59,731 bases of DNA. Origin: JAHEJX01 sp041605955 (GTDB taxonomy: Bacteria > Actinomycetota > Acidimicrobiia > Spongiisociales > UBA5794). The position numbers and the translations under genes were made by a program. Below the pieces are notes generated by a model. That model was not told the origin of the DNA, made no database searches, and was given only the letters and a program-made list of their open reading frames with translations. Below are positions 17,028 through 24,760 of the stretch, in pieces. How positions within the stretch are numbered: the first letter of the stretch is position 1; each line of letters begins with the position of its first letter. Location: contig JBFIXI010000016.1 of assembly GCA_041605955.1 (NCBI GenBank), forward strand, positions 1 to 59,731. Reading direction: 5' to 3'.

Positions 17028-18089
17028 ATGCAGGAACTTCTCGCAGAGCTCCTTGCCGCTGAAGAGTCCCCCAAGATAACTTTGCAGATCCCGGCGGGCG
17101 AGGAGCCCAAGGAGCGGTCCCTCCGCCTCCGCCATCAGCTCGAAGCGGTTACCCCCGCCTTGGAGGCGCACGGCGTGGCCGGACCATCACAGGCGGCCAC
17201 GGTGCAAAAGGCCAAGGAGCTTGCTACCGACCCAACGATCGCAACGGCGCGCCGCGGCACGGCGGGGGTCTACGTGGCCGGCGACTTCTGGCGCGCCGTC
17301 GTCTGGCCCGCTGAGCTGTCCGAGCGAACGTACGTGAACGAAGAGTTCTATCTGGCAGATATCGTTGACCTGGTCGACTCCGCCCATTGCTATGTCCTGA
17401 CGCTGTCGCGCGGTGGCGCTCATCTGTTTCGCGCCGACGCCCTCAATGTGAGTGAGGTGCCGCTCGACGGAGTGCCCAGCAGCCTTGCCGAATCGACCGC
17501 CCACCTGGATCCCGAGCGTCAGCTGCAGTTCCATCAATCACAACCCACTGGTCGCACCGGCACGGCCGCCATGTTTCACGGTCACGGAATCGGAGAGGGG
17601 CGCGGCGTGGAAGAGTTGCGCTCCTACTTGCGAGCCATCGATCGCGGGGTGCGCGCCGCCGTAGCGGAGTCACCCGGCCCGCTGGCTTTGGTAGGCAGCG
17701 ACGAGCTGCCGGCCCACTATCGGTCGGTCAGCGCCCTAACCGACATCATCGACGAGGTCGACCGCAAACACCCCGAGGGAGTACCCGACGACGAAGTGCG
17801 CCAACTGGCCGAAAGCGTCCTGCAGCAGCGCCGTCAGCAGCGAGCTGCGGCAGCCCGGAGCAGGATTCACGACCTGGTTGGCGCCGGCAAGGCGTCGGTC
17901 AATCTCCAAGCCATCGTCGGAGCGGCGCTGCACGGCAGGGTCGAGACCCTGCTCGTCGGCCCGGACTATGAGCGCAACGACACCGCCGTCAATCGGGCGG
18001 TTGTCGGCACATTGCGCCACAGGGGACAAGTGCTTGCCGATGGCGCGCTTGCCGGAGACGCCCCGTTGGCTGCACTCCTCCGCTACTAA
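17028..18089 (+). CDS. baeRF-family (archaeo-eukaryotic release-factor-like) protein
   Basis: This 353-residue protein resembles the bacterial archaeo-eukaryotic release-factor (baeRF) families related to eRF1, Pelota and Vms1. Recognisable family parts are YLADIVDLVDSAHCYVLTLSR, VEPLDGVPSSLAE-like spacing, DPERQLQFHQ, the FHGHGIG motif near residue 180 and LRAIDRGVRAAV, with an L7Ae-like C-terminal half. Such proteins are proposed to act on stalled ribosomes or peptidyl-tRNA; function in bacteria is largely untested. It is probably co-transcribed with ppsA (12-nt gap, GGAGGA site). Confidence 0.7.
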   Translation: MQELLAELLAAEESPKITLQIPAGEEPKERSLRLRHQLEAVTPALEAHGVAGPSQAATVQKAKELATDPTIATARRGTAGVYVAGDFWRAVVWPAELSERTYVNEEFYLADIVDLVDSAHCYVLTLSRGGAHLFRADALNVSEVPLDGVPSSLAESTAHLDPERQLQFHQSQPTGRTGTAAMFHGHGIGEGRGVEELRSYLRAIDRGVRAAVAESPGPLALVGSDELPAHYRSVSALTDIIDEVDRKHPEGVPDDEVRQLAESVLQQRRQQRAAAARSRIHDLVGAGKASVNLQAIVGAALHGRVETLLVGPDYERNDTAVNRAVVGTLRHRGQVLADGALAGDAPLAALLRY

Positions 18090-18141
18090 GAGCGACATTC
18101 GGAGTGGCCGGTGGAGCTAGTGCAGCGGCGATACGAGCGCG

Positions 18142-18147
18142 TAGGGT
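18142..18147 (+). promoter_or_regulatory. -10 box TAGGGT, leaderless gene
   Basis: TAGGGT ends 6 nt before the ATG at 18154, and no ribosome site is present. Confidence 0.5.
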
Positions 18148-18153
18148 CTCGGT

Positions 18154-19296
18154 ATGACCGATTCGAGTGATTTCGCCGGCACCGTAGCTTCCTCGAAGGA
18201 CCATTCCGCTGAGCGGCTCTTCACATGGCGGCGGCTGGCGCAGAGCCTGCTGTCGACGGCGATCGTGGTCGGCATCTTCGTGGGGGTCATGCCGCGGATC
18301 GCCAACTACCGCGATGTTTGGGACACCATCACGAACATGACCCAGCTCGAGATCGGTGGTTTGGTGATCGTGGGGTTGTGGAATCTGGTGACCTACTGGT
18401 TTGTCCTCGTGGCCGCCCTTCCCGGGATGCGACTCCGCGAGGCAGCCGTCGTCAATCAGGCCTCGACTGCGGTATCGAACACCCTTCCGGGCGGAAGCGC
18501 CATCGGGGTGGGCGTCACCGTGGCCATGTTGCGCTCCTGGGGCTTTCGCCTCGTCGCGATCACCCGTTCAGCGATCGTGACCGGTGTGTGGAACAACTTC
18601 GTCAAGCTGGGGATGCCGGTTCTGGCGCTGGCCCTGGTAGCGCTCGAGGGTGGGCTCACGCCGGGACGATTGACGGCCGCAGTCGTCGGGGTGGCCGTCA
18701 TCATTGGAGCGGTCGTGGCCTTTTGGCTGATGCTGCGCACCGAACGAGCCGCCCGAGCGGTGGGGGCACGCATCGGCGGGCTCGTAGATCGGCTGCGGTC
18801 GCTGTTCAGGAAGGAGCCGCTGTCCGACTGGGATGACCGCGCGGCGCGTTTCCGCCGCGAGACCATCGGCTTGCTGCGACATCGGTGGTTGTCCTTGACG
18901 GTCGCATCCCTCATCAGTCACATCTCGCTCTACGTCGTGCTGCTGGCTGCACTGCGCAATGTCGGAATCTCGCAGTCGGACCTCAGCTGGATTGCCGTCC
19001 TGGCCGCCTTCGCATTTGTGCGACTGGTATCTGCCCTCCCGGTCACTCCTGGTGGAGTCGGGGTCGTCGAGCTGGGCTATGCCGCCGTAATGACTATCGG
19101 CATGACCGAAGCGGCATCGGCCCAGGTCGTGGCCGCCATCCTCTTGTTTCGGGCCATTACGTATGTGCTGCCGATTCCCTTCGGCGCAATCTCGTATGTC
19201 ATCTGGCGCAACAACCGTTCGTGGCGCATGGCGGAGTCGGAGCGAGACGTCTTGGCAGGGGACGCGTATACCCATGAGGCCGATTCGCTACGTTGA
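18154..19296 (+). CDS. AglD/MprF-like (LPG synthase TM region) membrane protein
   Basis: This 380-residue polytopic membrane protein matches the flippase-like region of lysylphosphatidylglycerol synthase (UPF0104/AglD family). Diagnostic parts are NTLPGGSAIGVGVTVAML near residue 110 and LPVTPGGVGVVELGYAAV near residue 293, plus eight or so helices. Relatives move or modify lipid-linked sugars or aminoacyl lipids. It has no C-terminal aminoacyl-transferase domain. It is transcribed from its own leaderless promoter. Proximity to three PAP2 proteins suggests a shared envelope-lipid role, which is inference. Confidence 0.8.
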   Translation: MTDSSDFAGTVASSKDHSAERLFTWRRLAQSLLSTAIVVGIFVGVMPRIANYRDVWDTITNMTQLEIGGLVIVGLWNLVTYWFVLVAALPGMRLREAAVVNQASTAVSNTLPGGSAIGVGVTVAMLRSWGFRLVAITRSAIVTGVWNNFVKLGMPVLALALVALEGGLTPGRLTAAVVGVAVIIGAVVAFWLMLRTERAARAVGARIGGLVDRLRSLFRKEPLSDWDDRAARFRRETIGLLRHRWLSLTVASLISHISLYVVLLAALRNVGISQSDLSWIAVLAAFAFVRLVSALPVTPGGVGVVELGYAAVMTIGMTEAASAQVVAAILLFRAITYVLPIPFGAISYVIWRNNRSWRMAESERDVLAGDAYTHEADSLR

Positions 19297-19325
19297 GGGC
19301 AGCGAAGCCGGAAGGAGGAGTTGCG

Positions 19326-19724
19326 ATGTCGAGCACCGTGATCCCCACGTTGCGCTACCGCGATGCCCAGGCTGCCATCGAGTATCTCCAGAATGTGCTG
19401 GGTTTCGACGCCCAGCTGGTCGTCGAGGGTGAGGGCAACATCATCGAGCACGCCCAGCTCGCCCACGGCACCGGGATGGTGATGATCAGCTCGATGCAAG
19501 ACAACGAATTCCAGAGGACGGTCGATGCCGGCCGCAACCCGACCGGCGGTGGCGCCGTCTACATCATCGTCGAGGACGTTTACGCCCACGCCGACCATGC
19601 TCGGACCTATGGGGCGCACATCGTGATGGAGCCGGAGGAGCAGGACTACGGCGGCGCCGCTTACACACTCAGGGATCACGAAGGCAACATTTGGAGCTTC
19701 GGATCCTACGATCCCTGGAAGTAG
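19326..19724 (+). CDS. VOC-superfamily (glyoxalase/bleomycin-resistance-like) protein
   Basis: This 132-residue protein with two beta-alpha-beta-beta-beta modules belongs to the VOC superfamily: VIPTLRYRDAQAAIEYLQNVLGFD at the start and YTLRDHEGNIWSFGSYDPW at the end. The PhnB/YcdN-like pattern is typical of small uncharacterised members. A strong GGAGGAG precedes the ATG. The metal ligands and substrate cannot be assigned. Confidence 0.85.
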   Translation: MSSTVIPTLRYRDAQAAIEYLQNVLGFDAQLVVEGEGNIIEHAQLAHGTGMVMISSMQDNEFQRTVDAGRNPTGGGAVYIIVEDVYAHADHARTYGAHIVMEPEEQDYGGAAYTLRDHEGNIWSFGSYDPWK

Positions 19725-19826
19725 TCCACCCTGTCGCCGGCCCACGGCGAATCGCAGTCATGGAGCCCGCCGCCGCGGAGGCCGCTGCCAGGGAGCCGGC
19801 CTCTACGAGAGCCCGGCACCGGCGCT

Positions 19827-20618
19827 TCAGCTGGCCAGGGTGCCGGCAAAGACCTGCCAAGCGAGGGCTGACTTGGCTGTGAGGCTGAGGAAGATGTAGG
19901 CGCGCTCGCCGAACACATAGTCCTGCCACTTCCCGATCTGGCGGTACTGCAGCACCATGTTGACCGCAAAGACGTTGAAGAAGACGAAGAGCGAGAAGAA
20001 GATTCCGTAGACGAACGCAGGTGGGCTCTGTGATGTCGTCGGGCTCCACAGGTAGATGCCGATGGCGATCCAGGGGACCAGCCCGGCCAGTGATCCGAAG
20101 TTGAACGCCAGCCAACTGGGATGGCCCGGTTGCTCGTACTTCTCCATTAGCAAGCCGAAGAGGATCATTGCCGCATTGACGGCGAACAAGGCGAGAAGAG
20201 CCTCGACCGTGGATATTCCCGTGAGCATGGCGATGAGAACGATCATCAGCGAAGCGCTGAACGTGTATTCGACCCACCGCGCATAGTTGCGGCGCTTCTC
20301 CAGGTTCCGGATGTACCAGGCGAAGACTCCCGGGCTCGCTACTACCAGATGGGCCACCGCCGACATGAACAGAAAGAGGGCGACACCCCAGCCAATTCTC
20401 ACCGTGAACCATTGTTCGAAAGTCGGGGGAGCCAGGCCGGGGGCACTGGTGAGAAACGTCGTGGTGACCGGTAGGGCGAAGTCGTTGGCCAGAGCTACGA
20501 CGAGCACGCCCTGCACTGCATGGAGGGCGCCCATGATGAGATTGAATCGGCGCAGCTGCCCGGCGGTCTCCTCACCGATTGGAGCGACTGCGCGGGGCAT
20601 GTCCAGATCGCGGGGCAA
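19827..20618 (-). CDS. heliorhodopsin
   Basis: This 263-residue seven-helix retinal protein belongs to the heliorhodopsin family, which inserts with the N-terminus inside and is proposed to be a light sensor or regulator rather than a pump. The retinal lysine is K249 in SLTAKSALAWQVFAGT. The counterion Glu is E117 in RWVEYTFSASLMIVLIAML. Two family histidines are H33 and H90; these match E107, H23 and H80 of heliorhodopsin 48C12 with a constant offset of 10. The TTG at 20618 was chosen because AGGAGGAAAC precedes it directly; an ATG at 20600 lacks such a site. It stands as a single minus-strand gene after a strong hairpin. No carotenoid or retinal synthesis gene is in the window. Confidence 0.93.
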   Translation of the reverse strand: MPRDLDMPRAVAPIGEETAGQLRRFNLIMGALHAVQGVLVVALANDFALPVTTTFLTSAPGLAPPTFEQWFTVRIGWGVALFLFMSAVAHLVVASPGVFAWYIRNLEKRRNYARWVEYTFSASLMIVLIAMLTGISTVEALLALFAVNAAMILFGLLMEKYEQPGHPSWLAFNFGSLAGLVPWIAIGIYLWSPTTSQSPPAFVYGIFFSLFVFFNVFAVNMVLQYRQIGKWQDYVFGERAYIFLSLTAKSALAWQVFAGTLAS

Positions 20619-20692
20619 GTTTCCTCCTCGGGTGTCCGCTGTAGTCCGAGGCTAGGCATGCCAGCGGATGTCGTAATCTGCGGCGAGGCGCG

Positions 20693-20727
20693 GAGAAAGC
20701 GGCCCTGCGGGTAAGGGCCGCTTTCTC
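20693..20727 (-). terminator. 13-bp perfect hairpin terminator
   Basis: Positions 20693-20705 and 20715-20727 form a perfect 13-bp stem with a 9-nt loop. It starts 19 nt after the stop of the small basic ORF and so probably ends the sigma-factor operon. The U-rich side is weak, as usual in high-GC actinobacteria. Confidence 0.8.
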
Positions 20728-20745
20728 GTTTCTGGAATGGTGCCG

Positions 20746-20880
20746 TTAGGCGGTGCGTGTGACCTTGGGCGTCCTAGCGGTGACCGTCGGTCGCAGGGAG
20801 CGCAGGCTGATGCGCACACCTGGAGTCTTGCGCTGACGGCGCTGTGCCTGGCCCAGTGAGGGCGCGGCGCCAAGCTTCAT
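20746..20880 (-). CDS. small very basic peptide, third gene of sigma operon
   Basis: This 44-codon ORF begins MKLGAAPSLGQAQ and has 11 Lys/Arg and no acidic residue. It starts 2 nt after the stop of the Asp-rich gene, with GAGGG six nt before the ATG, and is followed by the terminator hairpin. These signals support translation. I recognise no family. The extreme positive charge next to a gene for an extremely acidic protein suggests an interaction, which is inference only. It could instead be a chance ORF in the 3' untranslated region. Confidence 0.5.
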   Translation of the reverse strand: MKLGAAPSLGQAQRRQRKTPGVRISLRSLRPTVTARTPKVTRTA

Positions 20881-20882
20881 TG

Positions 20883-21770
20883 TCATCCCTCGTCGCCTCC
20901 GTCGTCGTCGTCTGACCCGTCGTCGCCTTCCTCACCGCCGTCGTCGCCCTGGTCATCGTCGCCGTCGTCGCCCTGATCATCGTCGCCTTGGTTGCCGTTG
21001 CCGCCCTGGTTGCCGTTGTTGCCCTGGTTGCCGTTGTTGCCCTGGTTGCCGTTGTTGCCGTTGCCCTGGTTGCCGTTGTTGCCGTTGCCCTGGTTGTCGT
21101 CGTCGTCGTCATCGTCGTCGTCTTCGTCGTCTTCGTCGTCGTCTTCGTCGTCGTCGTCGTCTTCTTCGTCGTCGTCGTCGTCGTCGTCGTCGTCTTCGTC
21201 GTCGTCGTCGTCGTCTTCGTCGTCGTCTTCGTCGTCGTCTGGGTCGTCAGGGGTGTTGTCTTCCGGATCGGTGCCCTCGACCTCGTCGTCGCTGTCGACG
21301 CCATCGTCTCCAGGCTCGTCTTCGGCCGGCGCATCGTCATCCGATTCGTCATCGTCGGAAGTCGGAAAATCGAAGCCGAGAGAGTTGTAGACGGTCGCGA
21401 TTGGATCTTGAAGCTCGTCGGGCAGGGCTCCGGTTGCGGCCACACCACCAGTGGCCGTCGCCAACGCCACAGAGGCGGCAAACACCTTGGCAAACACCCC
21501 GGAGAACAGAGAGCTCAGCACGAGCCTTCTGCGGGCCCGCTCGAACCGTGAGAAGCGCGGTCGGGCGTATGCTGCGCCGGCTGCGGGGGCGGCTGCCGCC
21601 AATGCGGCCGCCTTTGCGATGTGGGCGCTCGCCACGTGAGTCGGGATCGGAGCGATGAGCTCGCGCCGCAGCTCAGCTGCCCAGGCACTGATAGCCTCCA
21701 GACCCGGCACTATCGGCGCAGCGAGAGCAGCGTCGATGTCCCTCGGGTCGATTTCGCGGTTTTTGCTCAT
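20883..21770 (-). CDS. membrane-anchored Asp-rich repeat protein, probable sigma-factor partner
   Basis: This 295-residue protein has three parts. The N-terminal 75 residues include ELRRELIAPIPTHVASAHIAKAAALAAA, a form common in proteins encoded after ECF sigma factors. A membrane segment (about 85-115) follows and leads to ATGALPDELQDPIA. From about residue 140 to the end the chain is almost entirely Asp/Glu, with an NQGNGNNG-type repeat block in the middle. It overlaps the sigma gene by 4 nt (ATGA), so it is probably the anti-sigma or its regulator. The acidic extracytoplasmic tail could bind calcium or other cations. The coding DNA is a long trinucleotide repeat and prone to slippage. Confidence 0.75.
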   Translation of the reverse strand: MSKNREIDPRDIDAALAAPIVPGLEAISAWAAELRRELIAPIPTHVASAHIAKAAALAAAAPAAGAAYARPRFSRFERARRRLVLSSLFSGVFAKVFAASVALATATGGVAATGALPDELQDPIATVYNSLGFDFPTSDDDESDDDAPAEDEPGDDGVDSDDEVEGTDPEDNTPDDPDDDEDDDEDDDDDDEDDDDDDDDDEEDDDDDEDDDEDDEDDDDDDDDDNQGNGNNGNQGNGNNGNQGNNGNQGNNGNQGGNGNQGDDDQGDDGDDDQGDDGGEEGDDGSDDDDGGDEG

Positions 21771-22342
21771 CTTGCCCCAGTTACCGTTGGCCCACTCGAT
21801 TTGGTTACGGCTTCGCCGAGCTTTTTCCGCAGCTGCACGACCGCCCGGTGCTGAGTCGCCTTCACCGCATTCACACTCGTGCCCAGGATCTCGGCTACGT
21901 CCTCGAGCGACAGGTCACCCATCGTGCGGAGCAGCATGACGGTCCGCTGCGAGTCGGTGAGGTCCTCGAGAGCAGCAAAGGCAGGTCCGTCCACCCACCC
22001 GGCGAGCGCCGTTTGCTCGGCAGACGGGTGCAGCCGACTGCGAATCGCTGGTTCTCGTCTCCGGCGACGTTGCCTGCGCCACTGATCGATTAGTCGATTG
22101 TGCGCGATGCCGAACACCCAGCTGCGAAAATTCGCCTCGGAGCCGCTGAAGGCGGCCAGGTTGCGGGCAACGTCGTGAAGCACCTCACCGACGACATCCT
22201 CGGGTTCAGGTGCTCCCTTGGCCCGGGCGTACCCAACCAGCTGCGGGGCAACGCTCTCGTAGATGATCGCCCACGCCCATTCGGCACCCTCTTGGGCGGC
22301 GGCTAGAACCTCGGGGAATTCGGTGCCGATAGTCGTCACCAC
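21767..22342 (-). CDS. ECF-type RNA polymerase sigma factor
   Basis: This 191-residue sigma-70 family protein has region 2 (about 15-90, with PEDVVGEVLHDVARNL and FRSWVFGIAHNRLIDQWRR) and region 4 (about 120-175, with LEDLTDSQRTVMLLRTMGDLSLEDVAEILGTSVNAVKATQHRA). It directs RNA polymerase to stress or envelope promoters. A GTG at 22342 or 22339 starts it. It is the first gene of a three-gene operon with the Asp-rich membrane protein and a small basic peptide. The regulon is unknown. Confidence 0.9.
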   Translation of the reverse strand: MVTTIGTEFPEVLAAAQEGAEWAWAIIYESVAPQLVGYARAKGAPEPEDVVGEVLHDVARNLAAFSGSEANFRSWVFGIAHNRLIDQWRRQRRRRREPAIRSRLHPSAEQTALAGWVDGPAFAALEDLTDSQRTVMLLRTMGDLSLEDVAEILGTSVNAVKATQHRAVVQLRKKLGEAVTKSSGPTVTGAR

Positions 22343-22375
22343 ACTTTGTCGGCAAGATTCGGCGGCAAATGTAGA

Positions 22376-23269
22376 TCACTTCGCCAGCAACTCAGTCTCC
22401 GCCAGGAAACGGAACCCGGTTTCATAGCCTTCATCAAACATCTCCAGAGCCTGTCTCCGGTTCAGATTGAAGTCGAGGGAGTCGCGCCGCGACGGAACCA
22501 ATATCTGGTGAACGGACTCGAACCGGCCTCGGGGAAGCGTTTCTCGGGCCGACATACCGGTTGTCATCACTGCCCCGGCCAGCGTGGCCGGTCCACGGAT
22601 GTCGTTGTGACGATGAATGTCGTCCGAGTCGACCGGTCGGAACCCGAAGACGGGAGCGGCGCTGCGCTGATCCACCAGCTCGACGGGGAACTTCGAGGCA
22701 AGGGCACCATCAGCCATGAGGCTCATGTCGCCGGTGAAACGGTTCTGCAGCTCGACAGGCTGAAAAACGAAGGGTACGGCCGATGACATCCGCACGGCTC
22801 GAGCAATCGGGAAGCGGCCGGCATCGATTCCGTACTCCTCGAGCCCATCGGGGATCACGACGCCGCGCTCGTGGGTGAGGTCGACGGTAACGACCTTCAG
22901 CCGGCCGGGATCGAGATCACCAAAGGTCGACACGCCCTTTTCGGCGAGGAGCCGGCCCCACACGCGTTGTAGCTGGGCTCCTCGGTAGAGCCCTCCGCCG
23001 CGCAAGAAGGCAACATGCTTGCCAATCACGGGAATCCTCAGGCCGGGGACGCCGTCCAGCAGCGCCGGCCAATTGATCTTTGCGACCTGGCGGCGGAGCT
23101 CGTCGGCGGTGTAGTCGGCAGCAATCAGCGAAGCAGCCAGGGCGCCGGCAGATGTCCCGGCCACCCGATCGAAGCGATAACCCGCGTCGAGCACCGCGGC
23201 GGCAGCTCCGGCGAGGGCTATGCCCTTGATGCCGCCGCCCTCGAACACGCCGAGTGCAGGTCGTTTCAT
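22376..23269 (-). CDS. patatin-like phospholipase
   Basis: This 297-residue serine lipase of the patatin family has the oxyanion loop FEGGGIKG at about 10-17, the nucleophile elbow GTSAG, and the DGA catalytic Asp in LMADGALASKFP. It should release fatty acids from membrane phospholipids or acylated lipids. The ATG at 23269 was preferred to an upstream start because the protein then begins MKRPALGVFEGGG as in relatives. It stands alone between the sigma operon and the TetR gene. Confidence 0.88.
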   Translation of the reverse strand: MKRPALGVFEGGGIKGIALAGAAAAVLDAGYRFDRVAGTSAGALAASLIAADYTADELRRQVAKINWPALLDGVPGLRIPVIGKHVAFLRGGGLYRGAQLQRVWGRLLAEKGVSTFGDLDPGRLKVVTVDLTHERGVVIPDGLEEYGIDAGRFPIARAVRMSSAVPFVFQPVELQNRFTGDMSLMADGALASKFPVELVDQRSAAPVFGFRPVDSDDIHRHNDIRGPATLAGAVMTTGMSARETLPRGRFESVHQILVPSRRDSLDFNLNRRQALEMFDEGYETGFRFLAETELLAK

Positions 23270-23418
23270 ATTCTCTACAACAATTGGTGGACGCCTATCG
23301 GTTCCGCTTGTCAACTATCGGTCGATTGCGCCGGGTGCGTGAGCCGCGTCGTAGAAGACGGGCTGGGATAGCCAACAGATTCGAGCTGCGGCGGTGCTGC
23401 AGATGAGCAAGTGCCTGT

Positions 23419-24045
23419 TCAGACGGGTGCCGACACGTATCGCTCGATCCCATCGACGATCAGCTCGATACCCAGCAAGAACTCGGCGTCGTAGTCGACG
23501 GGCTCGGCAGCCAGTGTCACCGCGACGTTGGGATACTCCGCGTCTTCGAACTCGCGGCGGCTCGCCAGTATCTCCTCTGCTCCCACCTGGGAAGTTCCCA
23601 CCTCGGCAAGGGCATGGCCAACGATGAATCCCACTGTGACGTTGAGGAACTTGCGGGCGTCTGTCGGTGCAAAGCCGAGGTGCCCCAGCTCCTGCAATGC
23701 CGTCTCGACCAGCTGAATGGTCGACTCGCCGGTCACGGGACGCATGGCGACCAACGGGGCGGCGTTGGGATGGCGCAACAGTGCGCGGCGAAACGAGAGG
23801 CTGTAGGCCAACGCCCGGTCGCGAAACTCACCCGCAACGTGCACCAACTCGATCTCCTCGTACACGAGGTCGGCGATTCCATCGAGAATGTCGGACTTTC
23901 CGTCCACGTGCTTGTAGAGCGACGGCGCCTCGACACCGAGCCGGTTGGCGAGCCGCCGCATCGTCAGGTCCTGCAATCCCCCATCATCTACCAATTGCAG
24001 GGCGGCTTCGAGCACTTTGCGCCGATTGAGGCCTTGTCGCGGCAT
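23419..24045 (-). CDS. TetR-family transcriptional regulator
   Basis: This 208-residue regulator has the N-terminal TetR helix-turn-helix (LTMRRLANRLGVEAPSLYKHVDGKSDILDGI, about residues 28-58) and a TetR_C-like ligand domain resembling true tetracycline repressors. The ATG at 24045 gives the usual short N-terminus MPRQGLNRRKVLEAAL. It is divergent from a lipoprotein gene 136 bp away, which it may regulate. No ligand can be inferred. Confidence 0.88.
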   Translation of the reverse strand: MPRQGLNRRKVLEAALQLVDDGGLQDLTMRRLANRLGVEAPSLYKHVDGKSDILDGIADLVYEEIELVHVAGEFRDRALAYSLSFRRALLRHPNAAPLVAMRPVTGESTIQLVETALQELGHLGFAPTDARKFLNVTVGFIVGHALAEVGTSQVGAEEILASRREFEDAEYPNVAVTLAAEPVDYDAEFLLGIELIVDGIERYVSAPV

Positions 24046-24167
24046 CCAGAAACCCCCAAAGCTGTCGCGCGTGGTCGAATACTGGTCGATCCGCGGTAGA
24101 AGCCCAAGCGAGAGGCCAAAGCTCGAGCGGCGCAGAGCTGCGAACGGGAACCCGGTCACCCGGCGCG

Positions 24168-24173
24168 GTAGTT
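24168..24173 (+). promoter_or_regulatory. -10 box TAGTTT, leaderless lipoprotein gene
   Basis: TAGTTT ends 8 nt before the ATG at 24182, with no ribosome site. Confidence 0.45.
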
Positions 24174-24181
24174 TCCCCAAC

Positions 24182-24760
24182 ATGCGCACAGGTCTCACGA
24201 GTCGCCTGGCCGCTCTTTCCCTGGGCTTGATCGTAGCCGGCTGCGGCGGCACAGCTTCAACCCCCGATACGGATTGCGAGTCGCCGGATTCGGCTGAAGA
24301 TCGGGTGCGGTTCGCCTCAATTGTGCTGCTCGGCACGATCACGGAGTGGGATGGAGCTGAGGCGCGTTTGCAGATCGACGAGATCTGGCGGGGGCCGGAT
24401 TTGCCGGGGGAGGTCGTGCTGATTCCGGAAGCCGGCCGCACCTACACCGCCGGGGTCAGGTACCTGGTCTTCCCCACCAGCAGCCCCTCACCGCTCAACG
24501 ACGCCCGGTGCTCCGCCACCACCCGATGGCGCGACGAGCTCCTGGCGCTGCGGCCGGAAAACGCCCGGGCTCCCGGCTCGGCACCTGGCCAAGATGCCGA
24601 TCTACCCTGGGAGTGGGTCATCGCAGCCGCGGTTGGTTACGCCGCGTTTGCTGGAGTGCGGACCATCGTCACCCGGCGCCGCCACCCCACGGCCGCATGG
24701 AACCCGGATCACACGCTGGAAGACGAAGACGCGGCAGCTAGCGAATCCCGGCAGCCTTGA
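24182..24760 (+). CDS. hypothetical lipoprotein with C-terminal membrane helix
   Basis: This 192-residue protein has a signal and lipobox (LIVAGC), then a compact domain with VRFASIVLLGTITEWDG and a C-terminal hydrophobic helix (WEWVIAAAVGYAAFAGV) before a short basic/acidic tail. The beta-rich pattern with paired Cys is like small secreted domains of unknown function. The last 23 nt overlap the convergent molybdenum hydroxylase gene. I do not recognise the family. Confidence 0.7.
   Translation: MRTGLTSRLAALSLGLIVAGCGGTASTPDTDCESPDSAEDRVRFASIVLLGTITEWDGAEARLQIDEIWRGPDLPGEVVLIPEAGRTYTAGVRYLVFPTSSPSPLNDARCSATTRWRDELLALRPENARAPGSAPGQDADLPWEWVIAAAVGYAAFAGVRTIVTRRRHPTAAWNPDHTLEDEDAAASESRQP

Noticed and set aside
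20988..21551. Long plus-strand frames of poly-Val or poly-Ser opposite the Asp-rich gene
   Set aside because: They are the antisense reading of the GAC/GAT repeat and lack starts with ribosome sites; the minus frame is coupled to the sigma gene.
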